15,286 nt of DNA, taken from positions 1 through 15,286 of the forward strand of contig JBJXHB010000139.1 in NCBI GenBank assembly GCA_046160725.1, in the 5' to 3' direction. Under the pieces are notes generated by a model that was not told the origin of the DNA, did no database searches, and saw nothing but the letters and a program-made list of their open reading frames with translations. Shown here piece after piece: positions 7,108 to 13,173 of this stretch; the first letter of the stretch is position 1, and each line of letters opens with the position of its first letter. Source of the DNA: JBJXHB01 sp046160725. Its GTDB lineage: Bacteria; Pseudomonadota; Gammaproteobacteria; Burkholderiales; Burkholderiaceae_C. A program made the position numbers and the translations under genes.

Positions 7108-7587
7108 CTACCCGGCGACCAGGTCGAGCTCGAAGCGGAACGAGGTGACGACCAGCGCAGGCTGCGCGGCACGGTCCCAGCGCCACCGGTGGTCGGCACC
7201 ACCGTCCAGGCCGTCCACCTCGACATCGATGCTGCTGGGCAGGCGGCCGGCGATGCAGGCGGCCACCAGGCTGGCAAACCCGGCCGCAGCCAGGTCGACC
7301 TGGATGACACAGCCGCCGGGCGAATCCACGTCAGTCGGCGACGGCGGCCGATAACGGATCGACCCCGCGCCCTGCTGGTCGTTCTCGGCCCGCACCGTCG
7401 AGCCCTCGTCATGGATGCGGATGTTCCAGGAGCCGGAGGACAGCAACCGGCCGTTCTGGTCCTCGACCTGGTCCGAGCCGATGATCGCGATGGCGAAATC
7501 CAGCCTGGACTCGCTGCTCCCGTAGGAGCCCTGCACCACTTTCAACATCGGCCAGGTGGGGCGGAAGGACAGGGCGACGATGGCCAT
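7108..7587 (-). CDS. Protein of unknown function, 159 aa
   Basis: I do not recognise the family. The sequence is rich in short beta-type segments (DFAIAIIGSDQVED, GSWNIRIHDEGSTVRAEN, GCVIQVDLAAAGFASLVAAC, VVTSFRFELDLVAG) without signal peptide, membrane segment or cysteine clusters, suggesting a soluble beta-sandwich-like protein. ATG 7587 is supported by AAGGAA about 7 bases upstream. It lies 79 bp downstream of the MAPEG gene and 15 bp upstream of the transglutaminase-like gene, all on one strand. Confidence 0.75.
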   Translation of the reverse strand: MAIVALSFRPTWPMLKVVQGSYGSSESRLDFAIAIIGSDQVEDQNGRLLSSGSWNIRIHDEGSTVRAENDQQGAGSIRYRPPSPTDVDSPGGCVIQVDLAAAGFASLVAACIAGRLPSSIDVEVDGLDGGADHRWRWDRAAQPALVVTSFRFELDLVAG

Positions 7588-7666
7588 GAGTGGGTTCCTT
7601 GATCGACGAACAATGCCAAGGCGGCGGACCGGATTCTGCGTGGAACGGCGCCCTGGAAGGGAGCCG

Positions 7667-8074
7667 CTAGAAACCGGCCAGCGTCACGACCCAGTACACC
7701 GCGATGCCGACCTGCACGGCAAACGCCGCGAACCGGGCATTGACGGCCAGCACCGAGGTCGACGCGAGGTGGATGCACGACTGGACCACACGCGCGGCGA
7801 GCAGGCCATATGCCAGGGGATCGGTGATCGCCGTGCGCCCCGCAACGGCGGCCAGCAGCAGGATGCCGCCGAACAGCGGCAGGCCCTCCAGGCAATTGGC
7901 ATGCGCACGGGCCAGCCGCTGCATGAACGGGGAAAGGTTTGAGTTCTCCGGGTTGAATCCGTTGGCTGCCACCTGGCCCACGAGCACCAGCCGGGCACGC
8001 AGGACCTCCATGAGCGTCAGCAGGAACAAGGTCCAGGCCAGAAAGCCCAGCAGGGCGGTGAGCGTGGATGACAT
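7667..8074 (-). CDS. MAPEG-family integral membrane protein
   Basis: A 135-residue four-helix membrane protein. Helix 1 is STLTALLGFLAWTLFLLTLMEVLRARL. The cytosolic loop ends in the family hallmark RLARAHANCLEGLPLFGGIL, equivalent to the R-x-x-R-x-H-x-N-x-x-E signature of glutathione-binding MAPEG proteins. Two more hydrophobic segments follow (DPLAYGLLAARVVQSCIHLAS and the C-terminal FAAFAVQVGIAVYWVVTLAGF). Eukaryotic members make eicosanoids or conjugate glutathione; bacterial roles are mostly unknown. ATG 8074 has AAAGGAG 6 bases upstream and is preferred over the in-frame ATG seven codons earlier. The 167-bp gap to the VOC stop on its right holds no complete gene. Confidence 0.9.
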   Translation of the reverse strand: MSSTLTALLGFLAWTLFLLTLMEVLRARLVLVGQVAANGFNPENSNLSPFMQRLARAHANCLEGLPLFGGILLLAAVAGRTAITDPLAYGLLAARVVQSCIHLASTSVLAVNARFAAFAVQVGIAVYWVVTLAGF

Positions 8075-8241
8075 GTCGGTCTCCTTTGTCGTCAATGGGC
8101 AAGGCCACGGTCGCCAGGGAAGCGCAAGCCCGCAGACTCAGTGGTCGCAGGCCAGCAGCAGGGCCAGCGCGCCGACCACCCGGATCCCGATCTCCACCGG
8201 CGTGCCCTGGCCGCGACCGCGAGCCTCGATGAGGTCGGACG

Positions 8242-8616
8242 TCAGGCGGCGCGCGGCAGTGCCGACTGGAAAGCAACTTGAAGACCACCCGGCGCCTTGA
8301 CGAAGTAGATGTGCTCGCCGTGGGCATCCATGGGGCCTTCGGGACTCAATCCGTTCTGTCGGGCATGCGCGGCGAAGGCATCCGAGTCGTCGACCACGAT
8401 CTGCAGCATGGTTCCGGGCGGCATCCCGGGCCCCTCCGGCCAGACTTCGATCCAGCTGTCACTGGCGGTGAAGATGGCCCCTGCGAAGCCACCATCGGCG
8501 GGCGTGGGCAGGACACCGCTGAGGTCCATCTGCGGTACCCCCAGCGCCGCAAAGAAGCCGGCCAGTGCCTTGGCCTCCGGCGACACGGTGCAAAAACGGA
8601 TGGCGAGGACTTTCAT
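8242..8616 (-). CDS. VOC (glyoxalase/bleomycin-resistance) superfamily protein
   Basis: A 124-residue single-module VOC protein: the first beta-alpha-beta half MKVLAIRFCTVSPEAKALAG...FFAALGV, the middle strand AIFTASDSWIEVWPEG, and the second half TMLQIVVDDSDAFAAHARQNGL ending GEHIYFVKAPGGLQVAFQS. VOC enzymes use a metal held by His/Glu residues from paired modules to catalyse isomerisation, ring cleavage or thiol transfer, or simply bind drugs; the substrate here cannot be told. ATG 8616 has AAAGGAG 6 bases upstream, with a leader very similar to that of the next gene (MAPEG). VOC proteins are common in cassette arrays. A second, broken VOC copy lies at 10368-10586. Confidence 0.88.
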   Translation of the reverse strand: MKVLAIRFCTVSPEAKALAGFFAALGVPQMDLSGVLPTPADGGFAGAIFTASDSWIEVWPEGPGMPPGTMLQIVVDDSDAFAAHARQNGLSPEGPMDAHGEHIYFVKAPGGLQVAFQSALPRAA

Positions 8617-8681
8617 GTCGGCTCCTTTCAGTGGTGCCCTTCGATCGCGGGCCTCGGTCGCCTGGACAGCAAGGCGGCAAC

Positions 8682-8933
8682 CTACCGGCGGTTGCGTGGA
8701 TGCTCGCCGGCAAGACGCTCGTTGCCACGCTTGTAGTTGCCGGTCAGGCGCGCCATGAGCTGCTGCGCGTCGGGGCTGGCGGGGTCGGACACCTCGGCCA
8801 GGAAGTCATCGGCATCGCGTCCGCGAAGTGTCGACGCCACCCGCCCGTGATGAAGGATCTCGACGTCGCCGTTCTTGCGGCGTCGAAAGTTGAACCCAAG
8901 GTCGGCGGCATCGTCAGCAGGATCGGCGTTCAT
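8682..8933 (-). CDS. Small hypothetical protein, 83 aa
   Basis: A short soluble protein: acidic start MNADPADDAADLGFNFRRRK, a strand-turn-strand block NGDVEILHHGRVASTLRGRDADDFLAEV, then QQLMARLTGNYKRGNER and a basic tail. The central block looks like a conserved beta-proteobacterial hypothetical, but I cannot give a family name. Start ATG 8933 fits where the conserved-looking sequence begins; an alternative ATG at 8960 exists and neither has a strong ribosome binding site. It lies 46 bp downstream of the NIPSNAP gene and 65 bp upstream of the VOC gene, same strand. Confidence 0.65.
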   Translation of the reverse strand: MNADPADDAADLGFNFRRRKNGDVEILHHGRVASTLRGRDADDFLAEVSDPASPDAQQLMARLTGNYKRGNERLAGEHPRNRR

Positions 8934-8979
8934 GACGGGGTGGACACACCTGCGATGCACGCATCGGCAGGCATGGTGG

Positions 8980-9306
8980 CTACGGTTGGGGACCCCATGG
9001 CGCCGCCAGCAGGATCTGGTTGGTCTGGGTCTTGATCAGGGGCCGCAGCTGGACCGCGAACGCCATGAACGCCTGGTCTGCGAAGAGACGCTTCCAGAAG
9101 TCTCGCCGGTCATCGTCGCTGCTGAAGCGCCAGAGATGAATGAGCTGATGCAGCTCGCCGGTGTCCGACGTGAAATAGCCGACCAGATGCTTGGCGAACC
9201 CGCCCGCCTCGAGCGCCGGCCAACCGAGTGTGGCGTACAGGCGAATGACCTCGGACATCTGGCCGACGGTGACCGAGTAGGTGCGCTTCTCGTAGATGGC
9301 GGGCAT
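8980..9306 (-). CDS. NIPSNAP-family protein
   Basis: A 108-residue alpha/beta ferredoxin-like (dimeric barrel) protein. The N-terminus MPAIYEKRTYSVTVGQMSEV is the typical NIPSNAP first strand and helix, followed by GYFTSDTGELHQLIHLWRFSSDDDRRDFWKRL, where the HQL-H-W-R strand is the family signature. Function is unclear; bacterial members are small stress-associated or monooxygenase-like barrels. ATG 9306 is chosen because AGGAGGAGA lies about 9 bases upstream. The frame is open for 61 more codons to 9489, but that extension is read-through of the attC relic and should not be annotated. The distance from the relic's GTTGGGC box to the ATG (about 70 bp) fits a normal cassette layout. Confidence 0.9.
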   Translation of the reverse strand: MPAIYEKRTYSVTVGQMSEVIRLYATLGWPALEAGGFAKHLVGYFTSDTGELHQLIHLWRFSSDDDRRDFWKRLFADQAFMAFAVQLRPLIKTQTNQILLAAPWGPQP

Positions 9307-9374
9307 CGCTGCGGTCTCCTCCTGGTGGTGCCGGCCGAGGCATTGACACGTGGACTTCTGGTGCCGGACGTACT

Positions 9375-9489
9375 GCCCAACGGGCAACCAAAAGAAGACG
9401 GCAAGCCGCGGGTCGGCGAAATGTACAGCCACCGGCCGGTACGGGCATGACAGCCCGTGCTGCCGCCTCGCCTGAGCGATGGCCTGCAA
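9375..9489 (-). repeat. Degenerate attC site upstream of the NIPSNAP cassette
   Basis: On the plus strand it starts with GCCCAAC (9375-9381), which is a valid RYYYAAC box (GTTGGGC in cassette orientation). It continues with GACGGC...GGTCGGCGAAATGTAC (9397-9425), aligning with the centre of the intact attC sites, and ends in CCTGAGCGATGG (9471-9482), aligning with CTTGGGCGATGG of the site at 12796-12924. The terminal GTTAGG box is lost. Confidence 0.6.
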
Positions 9490-9513
9490 CCAGCACCATC
9501 CGCTGGCGGCCGC

Positions 9514-9753
9514 CTACGAGAGATCCACGGCGACCAGCGTCATGCGAGCGGACGCGCCGGACCTGATGGTGACCGCACCCTTGGGAACCTTGAAGTGCCG
9601 GGCCACCAGGGCAATGAGCTCGGCGTTGGCCTTTCCGTCCACTGGCGGGGACCTGAGACTTGCGAAGAAGGAACCGTCGGCCCGCTCCTCGAGCGCGCTC
9701 TCACCTGCGCCCGGCCTGACCTCGACTTGAACGACACGCCGGGCTCCACTCAT
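9514..9753 (-). CDS. DUF167 (YggU-type) family protein
   Basis: A 79-residue complete DUF167 domain: VVQVEVRPGAGES, then the hallmark RSPPVDGKANAELIALVARHFKVPK and TIRSGASARMTLVAV, matching the usual APPVDGKAN...IxSGxxSRxK pattern (the final Lys is Met here). The fold is a small beta-alpha protein of unknown function, often adjacent to YggT in chromosomes. ATG 9753 is placed where the domain begins; no strong Shine-Dalgarno precedes it. The frame remains open upstream to 10374, so it could be translated as the tail of a longer protein (see the neighbouring entry). It stops 25 bp before the attC relic at 9375-9489, the position expected for a cassette gene. Confidence 0.7.
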   Translation of the reverse strand: MSGARRVVQVEVRPGAGESALEERADGSFFASLRSPPVDGKANAELIALVARHFKVPKGAVTIRSGASARMTLVAVDLS

Positions 9754-10374
9754 GTGCGGCCCGACGACCGAGTGGAGCTTCCGCGAGGCGAGCCGCGAAC
9801 GCGCCTGCCCGGCGAAGGGTCCGACAGGGCCCATGTACGAGAGCCGGCGATCACGGATGAATGGATTGACGCCATCGCCGCTCCACGTGCCGAATGCGCG
9901 CGCACGAGCGGCGCCGATGCGCACGCGACGAGGCCACGCAGGGCATGAGGCCACCGGCGCCTGGAGCGGCCAGGCGGCAATCCCGAACGCGGCGAACCAT
10001 GCGCCCAGGCGAGCGTTGGCAGCGACTTCCTCGCGGAGCGCCTGGCCGGCGACCAGAGGCATCAACGTTCGATCGCCGGCCTGCAGGAAAAGCACGGCAG
10101 GAGGCTCATCTCGCGGGCCTCGGCACAGCTCCGCGCGCACCACCCATGCGACGACCGGGACTGGACCCTCCGCCAGCGCTGACTCGACGGCGGCGAGATC
10201 TCGAGCACTCACCCGCAACGCCTCGGGCGCGGCAAGACCAGCAACGTCAGGAACATTCGGCTCGAAGCGCAACCAGACGCTGTTCGACCGATTGCGCGAC
10301 TGAGGTGAGCTGGAGACGCCTCGGATCTCGACAAGATCGTCGCGCACCGGCACTGACCGGTTGAACCTCACCAT
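9754..10374 (-). CDS. Uncertain upstream reading frame continuous with DUF167 (hypothetical)
   Basis: The frame of DUF167 stays open for another 207 codons up to ATG 10374. Residues around 33-140 (VWLRFEPNVPDVAGLAAPEA, later VPVVAWVVRAELCRGPRD and AVLFLQAGDRTLMPLVAGQA) look protein-like with GC-rich third positions, but I recognise no family. The last 60 residues before DUF167 are Arg-rich and read like non-coding. Possibilities are a genuine 286-residue fusion, a separate gene that lost its stop codon, or a decayed cassette. The ATG at 10374 overlaps the stop codon of the VOC fragment (ATGGTGA). Confidence 0.35.
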
Positions 10375-10586
10375 TCAGTGTTCACCATGACACCTTGAAG
10401 GCCACCTGGCTTCATGGTCTCGAACCAGGTCACCAGAGCGATCGTCACCTTCTGCCCGCGAGGTGCGGGCTGGATCCAACTCATCCCTGGCCCCGTTGGC
10501 GACTCGCGGACAAGCTCGAAGCCCAGAACCTCGATGTAGAAGTGCTTCGCGCGCTGCTGGTCGCTGACTGCGCGTGTCGCCCCAGC
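10368..10586 (-). pseudogene. VOC-family gene fragment
   Basis: Directly after the stop codon of the small membrane protein, the same minus-strand frame reads SDQQRAKHFYIEVLGFELV then TGPGMSWIQPAPRGQKVTIA and GGLQGVMVNTEW before TGA (10370-10368). This is the N-terminal half of a glyoxalase-fold (VOC) module: the xxQxRAxxFYxxVLGFE motif followed by the second strand. The first beta-strand with its start codon and the entire second half are missing, so it is a fragment truncated at both ends. Confidence 0.7.
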
Positions 10587-10895
10587 CTACTTCTCAAGGT
10601 CCGAAGGTCCACGTGAGCGGAACCTGCCAATGGCCGCCGCCGCGATGACAACCATGCCCACGATCATGAACAAAATGCCCCATGCACCAACGAACTGGCT
10701 GACCCGCTGCTCGACAGTGACTCCGGGCGGCCGGTGCACGAAGAGCCAGGTCACCAGCAAGAACACGGCGATGAGTGTCGCGATTGCGACTGCTCTCGGC
10801 AGGCCGCCACGCTTCCATGCGACGTGGAGCAAGTAGCTCCCGGGACCAATCACGGCGAGAGTGACGACGCCAACTGCGAGCGACTCTGCAATCAC
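10587..10895 (-). CDS. Small integral membrane protein, 102 aa
   Basis: Starting at GTG 10895 (AAGG about 6 bases upstream), the protein has three hydrophobic segments: ESLAVGVVTLAVIGPGSYLL, AVAIATLIAVFLLVTWLFV, and FVGAWGILFMIVGMVVIAAAAIG, with a short basic C-terminus. No named family recognised. The start lies 21 bp inside the cassette boundary marked by the attC relic at 10916-10988, a usual cassette layout. The open frame runs upstream to 11273, but that part reads through the attC relic and the next gene and is rejected. Confidence 0.7.
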   Translation of the reverse strand: MIAESLAVGVVTLAVIGPGSYLLHVAWKRGGLPRAVAIATLIAVFLLVTWLFVHRPPGVTVEQRVSQFVGAWGILFMIVGMVVIAAAAIGRFRSRGPSDLEK

Positions 10896-10915
10896 GATGC
10901 GCCTTGGATGTGCGG

Positions 10916-10988
10916 GCCGAGCGTTCGCGTCTGGCGCACGAAGGCGGAACGAAGCCAAGCCCGGGCTGCAGAGAATGTACAGCCTCAG
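10916..10988 (-). repeat. attC relic, one arm only
   Basis: Plus-strand 10957-10984 (core AGCCCGGGCTGCAGAGAATG) aligns with the centre of the intact sites, and GCCGAGCGTTCG at 10916-10927 is identical to the outer end of the attC at 12796-12924. The other arm is missing: the stop codon of the 111-residue gene lies where it should start. The R' box reads GCTCGGC in cassette orientation instead of GTTRRRY. Confidence 0.6.
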
Positions 10989-11320
10989 GCGTCGATGATG
11001 ACGCCAAGGCGACCGATCATCCACTCTGACCTGGCTTCCTTGAGCATCGCCTTCCAGTCGGGGTAGCCCGAACTGCTTCGAACGTAGATGTCCCAGCGTG
11101 TAGCGGTCATTGAATCCAGCCCCGGCAAGTCGGCTTGCAGGATATCGCCGGCGGCAAGGAAGGACTCCAGGCTGGAGAACCGTGTGCAACGGGCAAGAAA
11201 GCGCTCGGTCAGCAGTTCTCGCAGAGGCACCATGACCTGGTGCGTTGGACAGTCCGCATGCTTGCGCGAGCACTTCTGGCCATACAAGGAGTGGGGCTCG
11301 ATGGGTGGGATCCGCTGCAT
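10985..11320 (-). CDS. Hypothetical protein, 111 aa
   Basis: Soluble protein of unknown family, starting MQRIPPIEPHSLYGQKCSRK and containing VPLRELLTERFLARCTRFSS, LESFLAAGDI, then TATRWDIYVRSSSGYPDWKA and a final SEWMIGRLGVIIDA. No membrane segment or signal peptide. ATG 11320 is chosen because AGGA lies 6-7 bases upstream and the sequence further upstream, although open to 11746, crosses an attC relic and the opposite reading of another gene. Its stop lies inside the attC relic at 10916-10988, as often seen in cassettes. The 179 bp between its start and the relic on the right contain no gene I can see. Confidence 0.65.
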   Translation of the reverse strand: MQRIPPIEPHSLYGQKCSRKHADCPTHQVMVPLRELLTERFLARCTRFSSLESFLAAGDILQADLPGLDSMTATRWDIYVRSSSGYPDWKAMLKEARSEWMIGRLGVIIDA

Positions 11321-11499
11321 GTCAGTCCTGCATCCTGCGCCGCGCGCTGGCCGCGCCGTTGATCCCCCGATGATCGCGCCACCCCGTGTCAACCTCTGTT
11401 CGGCAGCGAACATTGGTGGACCCAACAGCAGGTGCGCCCGAAGCAGCAATGTGCTGACGCTCCGAAGCGGGGCGGGCTCGCCCAGCGACGCCCAGCGAC

Positions 11500-11545
11500 G
11501 CCCAACGTACGACCCAGGCGGGCGACGGCGCCAGGGCGCCTTGGC
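11500..11545 (-). repeat. attC relic, one arm only
   Basis: Plus strand GCCCAAC (11500-11506) is an intact RYYYAAC box (GTTGGGC in cassette orientation). It is followed by GTACGACCCAGGCGGGCGAC and GGCGCCAGGGCGCC, aligning with CGTTCGAGCTAAGCGGGCG...GGACGCC of the complete sites. The opposite arm is absent; the small membrane protein gene ends at 11547 where it should begin. Confidence 0.55.
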
Positions 11546-11546
11546 A

Positions 11547-11765
11547 CTATCTCTTGGGACCAAGGACAAGGAGAAGGGCCCCTGCCACGACGGCGCCGGC
11601 GCCAGCCCAAATGGGAATGTTGACCGTCTCCTTCTCCTTGACGGAAAGCTCCAGAGGGCCGATCCTGACCGCGCTGGTGTCCTTCGTGTAGCTGAAGCCA
11701 CCGTAGACGAGCGCAAGCAATCCAATTGCGAGAAGGCCAATGCCAATAACCTTGAGTGGGTTCAT
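11547..11765 (-). CDS. Small two-helix membrane protein, 72 aa
   Basis: Starts at ATG 11765 with AGGA about 6 bases upstream. Helix 1 is LKVIGIGLLAIGLLALVYGG, followed by a periplasmic loop FSYTKDTSAVRIGPLELSVKE, and helix 2 is IPIWAGAGAVVAGALLLVLG ending in PKR. This layout (YGGxxYTxx..xxGPLELxVKEKxTxxxPxWxG) belongs to a widespread group of very small bacterial membrane proteins without known function. The open frame up to 11855 is not supported by a ribosome binding site. The gene ends against an attC relic, so it is most likely a cassette gene. Confidence 0.75.
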   Translation of the reverse strand: MNPLKVIGIGLLAIGLLALVYGGFSYTKDTSAVRIGPLELSVKEKETVNIPIWAGAGAVVAGALLLVLGPKR

Positions 11766-12053
11766 GTCGTCCTGCTTCAGTGAGGGTTGCTCCGTTCGCT
11801 GCCCGTCCGGGCTTCTCGGAGTGGCAAAGATTGAAGCGGACCAATGCGATCCCATGCGTAGGAGAACGCCTTCAGCTGAAGTAGGAAGAGGCCAGAACCA
11901 CGCTGGCCTGCACCGATCTACTCCGCGCCCTTTTGCCTCTGTTCAACGCGTCCGTCGCAACTCGACGGTGGCCGGAAGTCAAGGTCTGCCCGACGCCGGA
12001 TGAATCGGCCAGGCGACTGACCTCGGACCGGTGCGTGCTGACAAACGGGGAAG
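11766..12053. other. Gene-free cassette spacer
   Basis: Nearly 290 bp between the small membrane protein and the attC region to the right. An 81-codon minus-strand frame (11872-12117) crosses it, but it begins inside the attC arm, is Ser/Arg-rich and has no ribosome binding site or family resemblance. I see no gene, RNA or promoter that I can support here; it may be a decayed cassette. Confidence 0.4.
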
Positions 12054-12077
12054 CCCTTGTCGTTCGAGCCAAGCGGC
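12054..12077 (-). repeat. Extra attC end fragment next to an attC
   Basis: CGTTCGAGCC occurs at 12061-12070 and again at 12081-12090. The first copy, followed by AAGCGG, aligns with the outer L/R end of the complete sites, but its R box (12054-12060) has decayed. It looks like the end of a second attC abutting the site at 12075-12200, left after loss of a cassette. Confidence 0.45.
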
Positions 12078-12200
12078 TAACGTTCGAGCCAGGCTGGGCC
12101 CGAGGTCGTGCCGACAAGCCTGCGAGGCCGATGATCGACAGCGCGACCTCCTTGGCCTGACGGCACGCCGTTGCGCCTCAGCTTGAGCGAGGCGTTAGGC
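12075..12200 (-). repeat. attC recombination site of the GNAT cassette
   Basis: Plus strand begins GGCTAAC (12075-12081) + GTTCGAGCC and ends CTTGAGCGAGGCGTTAGGC (12182-12200), i.e. both R boxes (RYYYAAC and GTTRRRY) and the L-type CTTGAGCGA motif are intact. It is 126 bp. Orientation in the cassette sense is minus. The stop codon of the GNAT gene (TAA, 12197-12195) lies within the GTTAGGC box, as in many natural cassettes. The central arms are less symmetric than in the other two sites. Confidence 0.8.
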
Positions 12201-12776
12201 GCCGCTCGGCTGCAGAGTGACAAGTGTTCTCTCCCAGTCAGCGCGCAGCAGCCCAAAGAGCCCCGTGTCCGAAACCTCGCCAGACACTATCCAGCGTTGC
12301 CGAAGCAGGCCCTCATGGATGAAGCCCAACCTCAGGAGAACCTTGGCTGACCGTTCATTCCGAGGGTCGATGTCAGCTTCGATGCGGTTCAGGTTCAGGT
12401 GCTTGAACCCGTAGCCGACCAGCGCGCTCAGTGACTCAGACATGTACCCTTGGCCCCAGCAGTCCGGAGCCAAGATGTAGCCGATCTCAGCACGACGACT
12501 GGACTCATGAAAGCTGAAGAGCGTGCAGGCACCGATGAACTCCCCGTCAACTTGGCGCTCGATGCCAAGTCGCAGATGCTCACCTGCTTCCAATGCAATT
12601 GTCTCCCGCTCGATCATCGCCACTGCCTGGTCGATCTTGGACCACGCAGGAGTTCCCCAGTACCGCATGGCCTTTGGGTCAGAGTAGATGGCGAACAGCG
12701 CCGAAGCGTCCTGTGGCCCGAGAGGTCGCAGAACAAGGCGTTCGGTCTTCAGGGGAAGGGCACTGAATGCGGGCAC
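12195..12776 (-). CDS. RimJ/RimL-type GNAT N-acetyltransferase (cassette gene)
   Basis: A 193-residue acetyltransferase of the RimJ/RimL subgroup. The N-terminus LKTERLVLRPLGPQDASALFAIYSDPKAMRYWG is the usual opening, GEFIGACTLFSFHE and RAEIGYILAPDCWGQGYMSE give the central sheet with the acetyl-CoA loop (PDCWGQGYMSE; Q/R-x-x-G-x-G/A variant), and NRIEADIDPRNERSAKVLLRLGF is the distal CoA-binding region. Substrates of this subgroup include N-terminal amines of proteins and small-molecule amines. The start is GTG (12776-12774), only about 20 bp after the cassette boundary, without an evident Shine-Dalgarno. Its stop overlaps the attC R box. It is flanked by attC on both sides, so it is a complete single-gene cassette. 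Confidence 0.92.
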   Translation of the reverse strand: MPAFSALPLKTERLVLRPLGPQDASALFAIYSDPKAMRYWGTPAWSKIDQAVAMIERETIALEAGEHLRLGIERQVDGEFIGACTLFSFHESSRRAEIGYILAPDCWGQGYMSESLSALVGYGFKHLNLNRIEADIDPRNERSAKVLLRLGFIHEGLLRQRWIVSGEVSDTGLFGLLRADWERTLVTLQPSGA

Positions 12777-12795
12777 GGTTGGGGTGAGTCGCGAC

Positions 12796-12924
12796 GCCGA
12801 GCGTTCGAGCTAAGCGGGCGACGACGGCAGGACGCCAGGCCCGGGCTGGCGAAAATGTACCGCGTACCGCCAGACCGGGCCTGGTGGCCTGCCGTTGGTG
12901 CTCCGCTTGGGCGATGGGTTAGGA
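12796..12924 (-). repeat. attC recombination site (129 bp), altered R' box
   Basis: 129 bp, about 93 percent identical by eye to the site at 13594-13722. The interior is a long imperfect palindrome: CGACGGCAGG...CCAGGCCCGGGCTGGCG on one arm pairs with CCAGACCGGGCCTGGTGGCCTGCCG on the other. The inner box GTTAGGA (12918-12924) is close to consensus. The outer box reads GCCGAGC (12796-12802), GCTCGGC in cassette sense, instead of GTTRRRY. Confidence 0.85.
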
Positions 12925-12963
12925 CTCGCTAGCGACACGATGACCTGCGGTTCGACGCGGCAA

Positions 12964-13173
12964 CTACTTCTTGGCAAGGACGTAACCCACTATGGCGTTG
13001 GCGTGGCCGTGACCCATCTTGTGTTCATTCTTGAGGACGGTCACGAGCTCCATGTGCTTGAGCGGCCCGGCCTTCTTCACGATATCAAGCCAGTGCGTGA
13101 TTGGCTTTCCGTACGTCTTCTCAATCGACGGAAAGTAGGACGCAGGGCCCTTCACCTTAGGTTCAGTCGCCAT
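12964..13173 (-). CDS. DUF4287 domain protein
   Basis: A 69-residue protein that is almost entirely a DUF4287 domain: SYFPSIEKTYGKPITHWLDIV, then LKHMELVTVLKNEHKMGHGHANAIVGYVL. The family is a small helical domain of unknown function, often found alone or with DUF5655. The start ATG at 13173 overlaps the stop of the preceding gene (TGATG), and AGGAGG lies about 8 bases upstream inside that gene, so translation is probably coupled. It is followed by the attC at 12796-12924 and is the second gene of a two-gene cassette. Confidence 0.92.
   Translation of the reverse strand: MATEPKVKGPASYFPSIEKTYGKPITHWLDIVKKAGPLKHMELVTVLKNEHKMGHGHANAIVGYVLAKK

Noticed and set aside
7588..7666. attC between the MAPEG gene and the 159-residue gene
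   Set aside because: CCAGGGCGCCGTTCC resembles part of an arm, but the alignment does not extend beyond about 12 bases.
8138..8241. 34-codon minus-strand stretch ending VVGALALLLACDH
   Set aside because: It reads like a membrane-protein tail but has no start codon or ribosome binding site and matches no family I know.
9754..9860. Possible attC between DUF167 and its upstream frame
   Set aside because: CCCATGTACGAGAGCCGG faintly resembles the attC centre, but no R boxes or arms are found.
11872..12117. 81-codon minus-strand frame
   Set aside because: Starts inside an attC arm, is Ser/Arg-rich and lacks a ribosome binding site.
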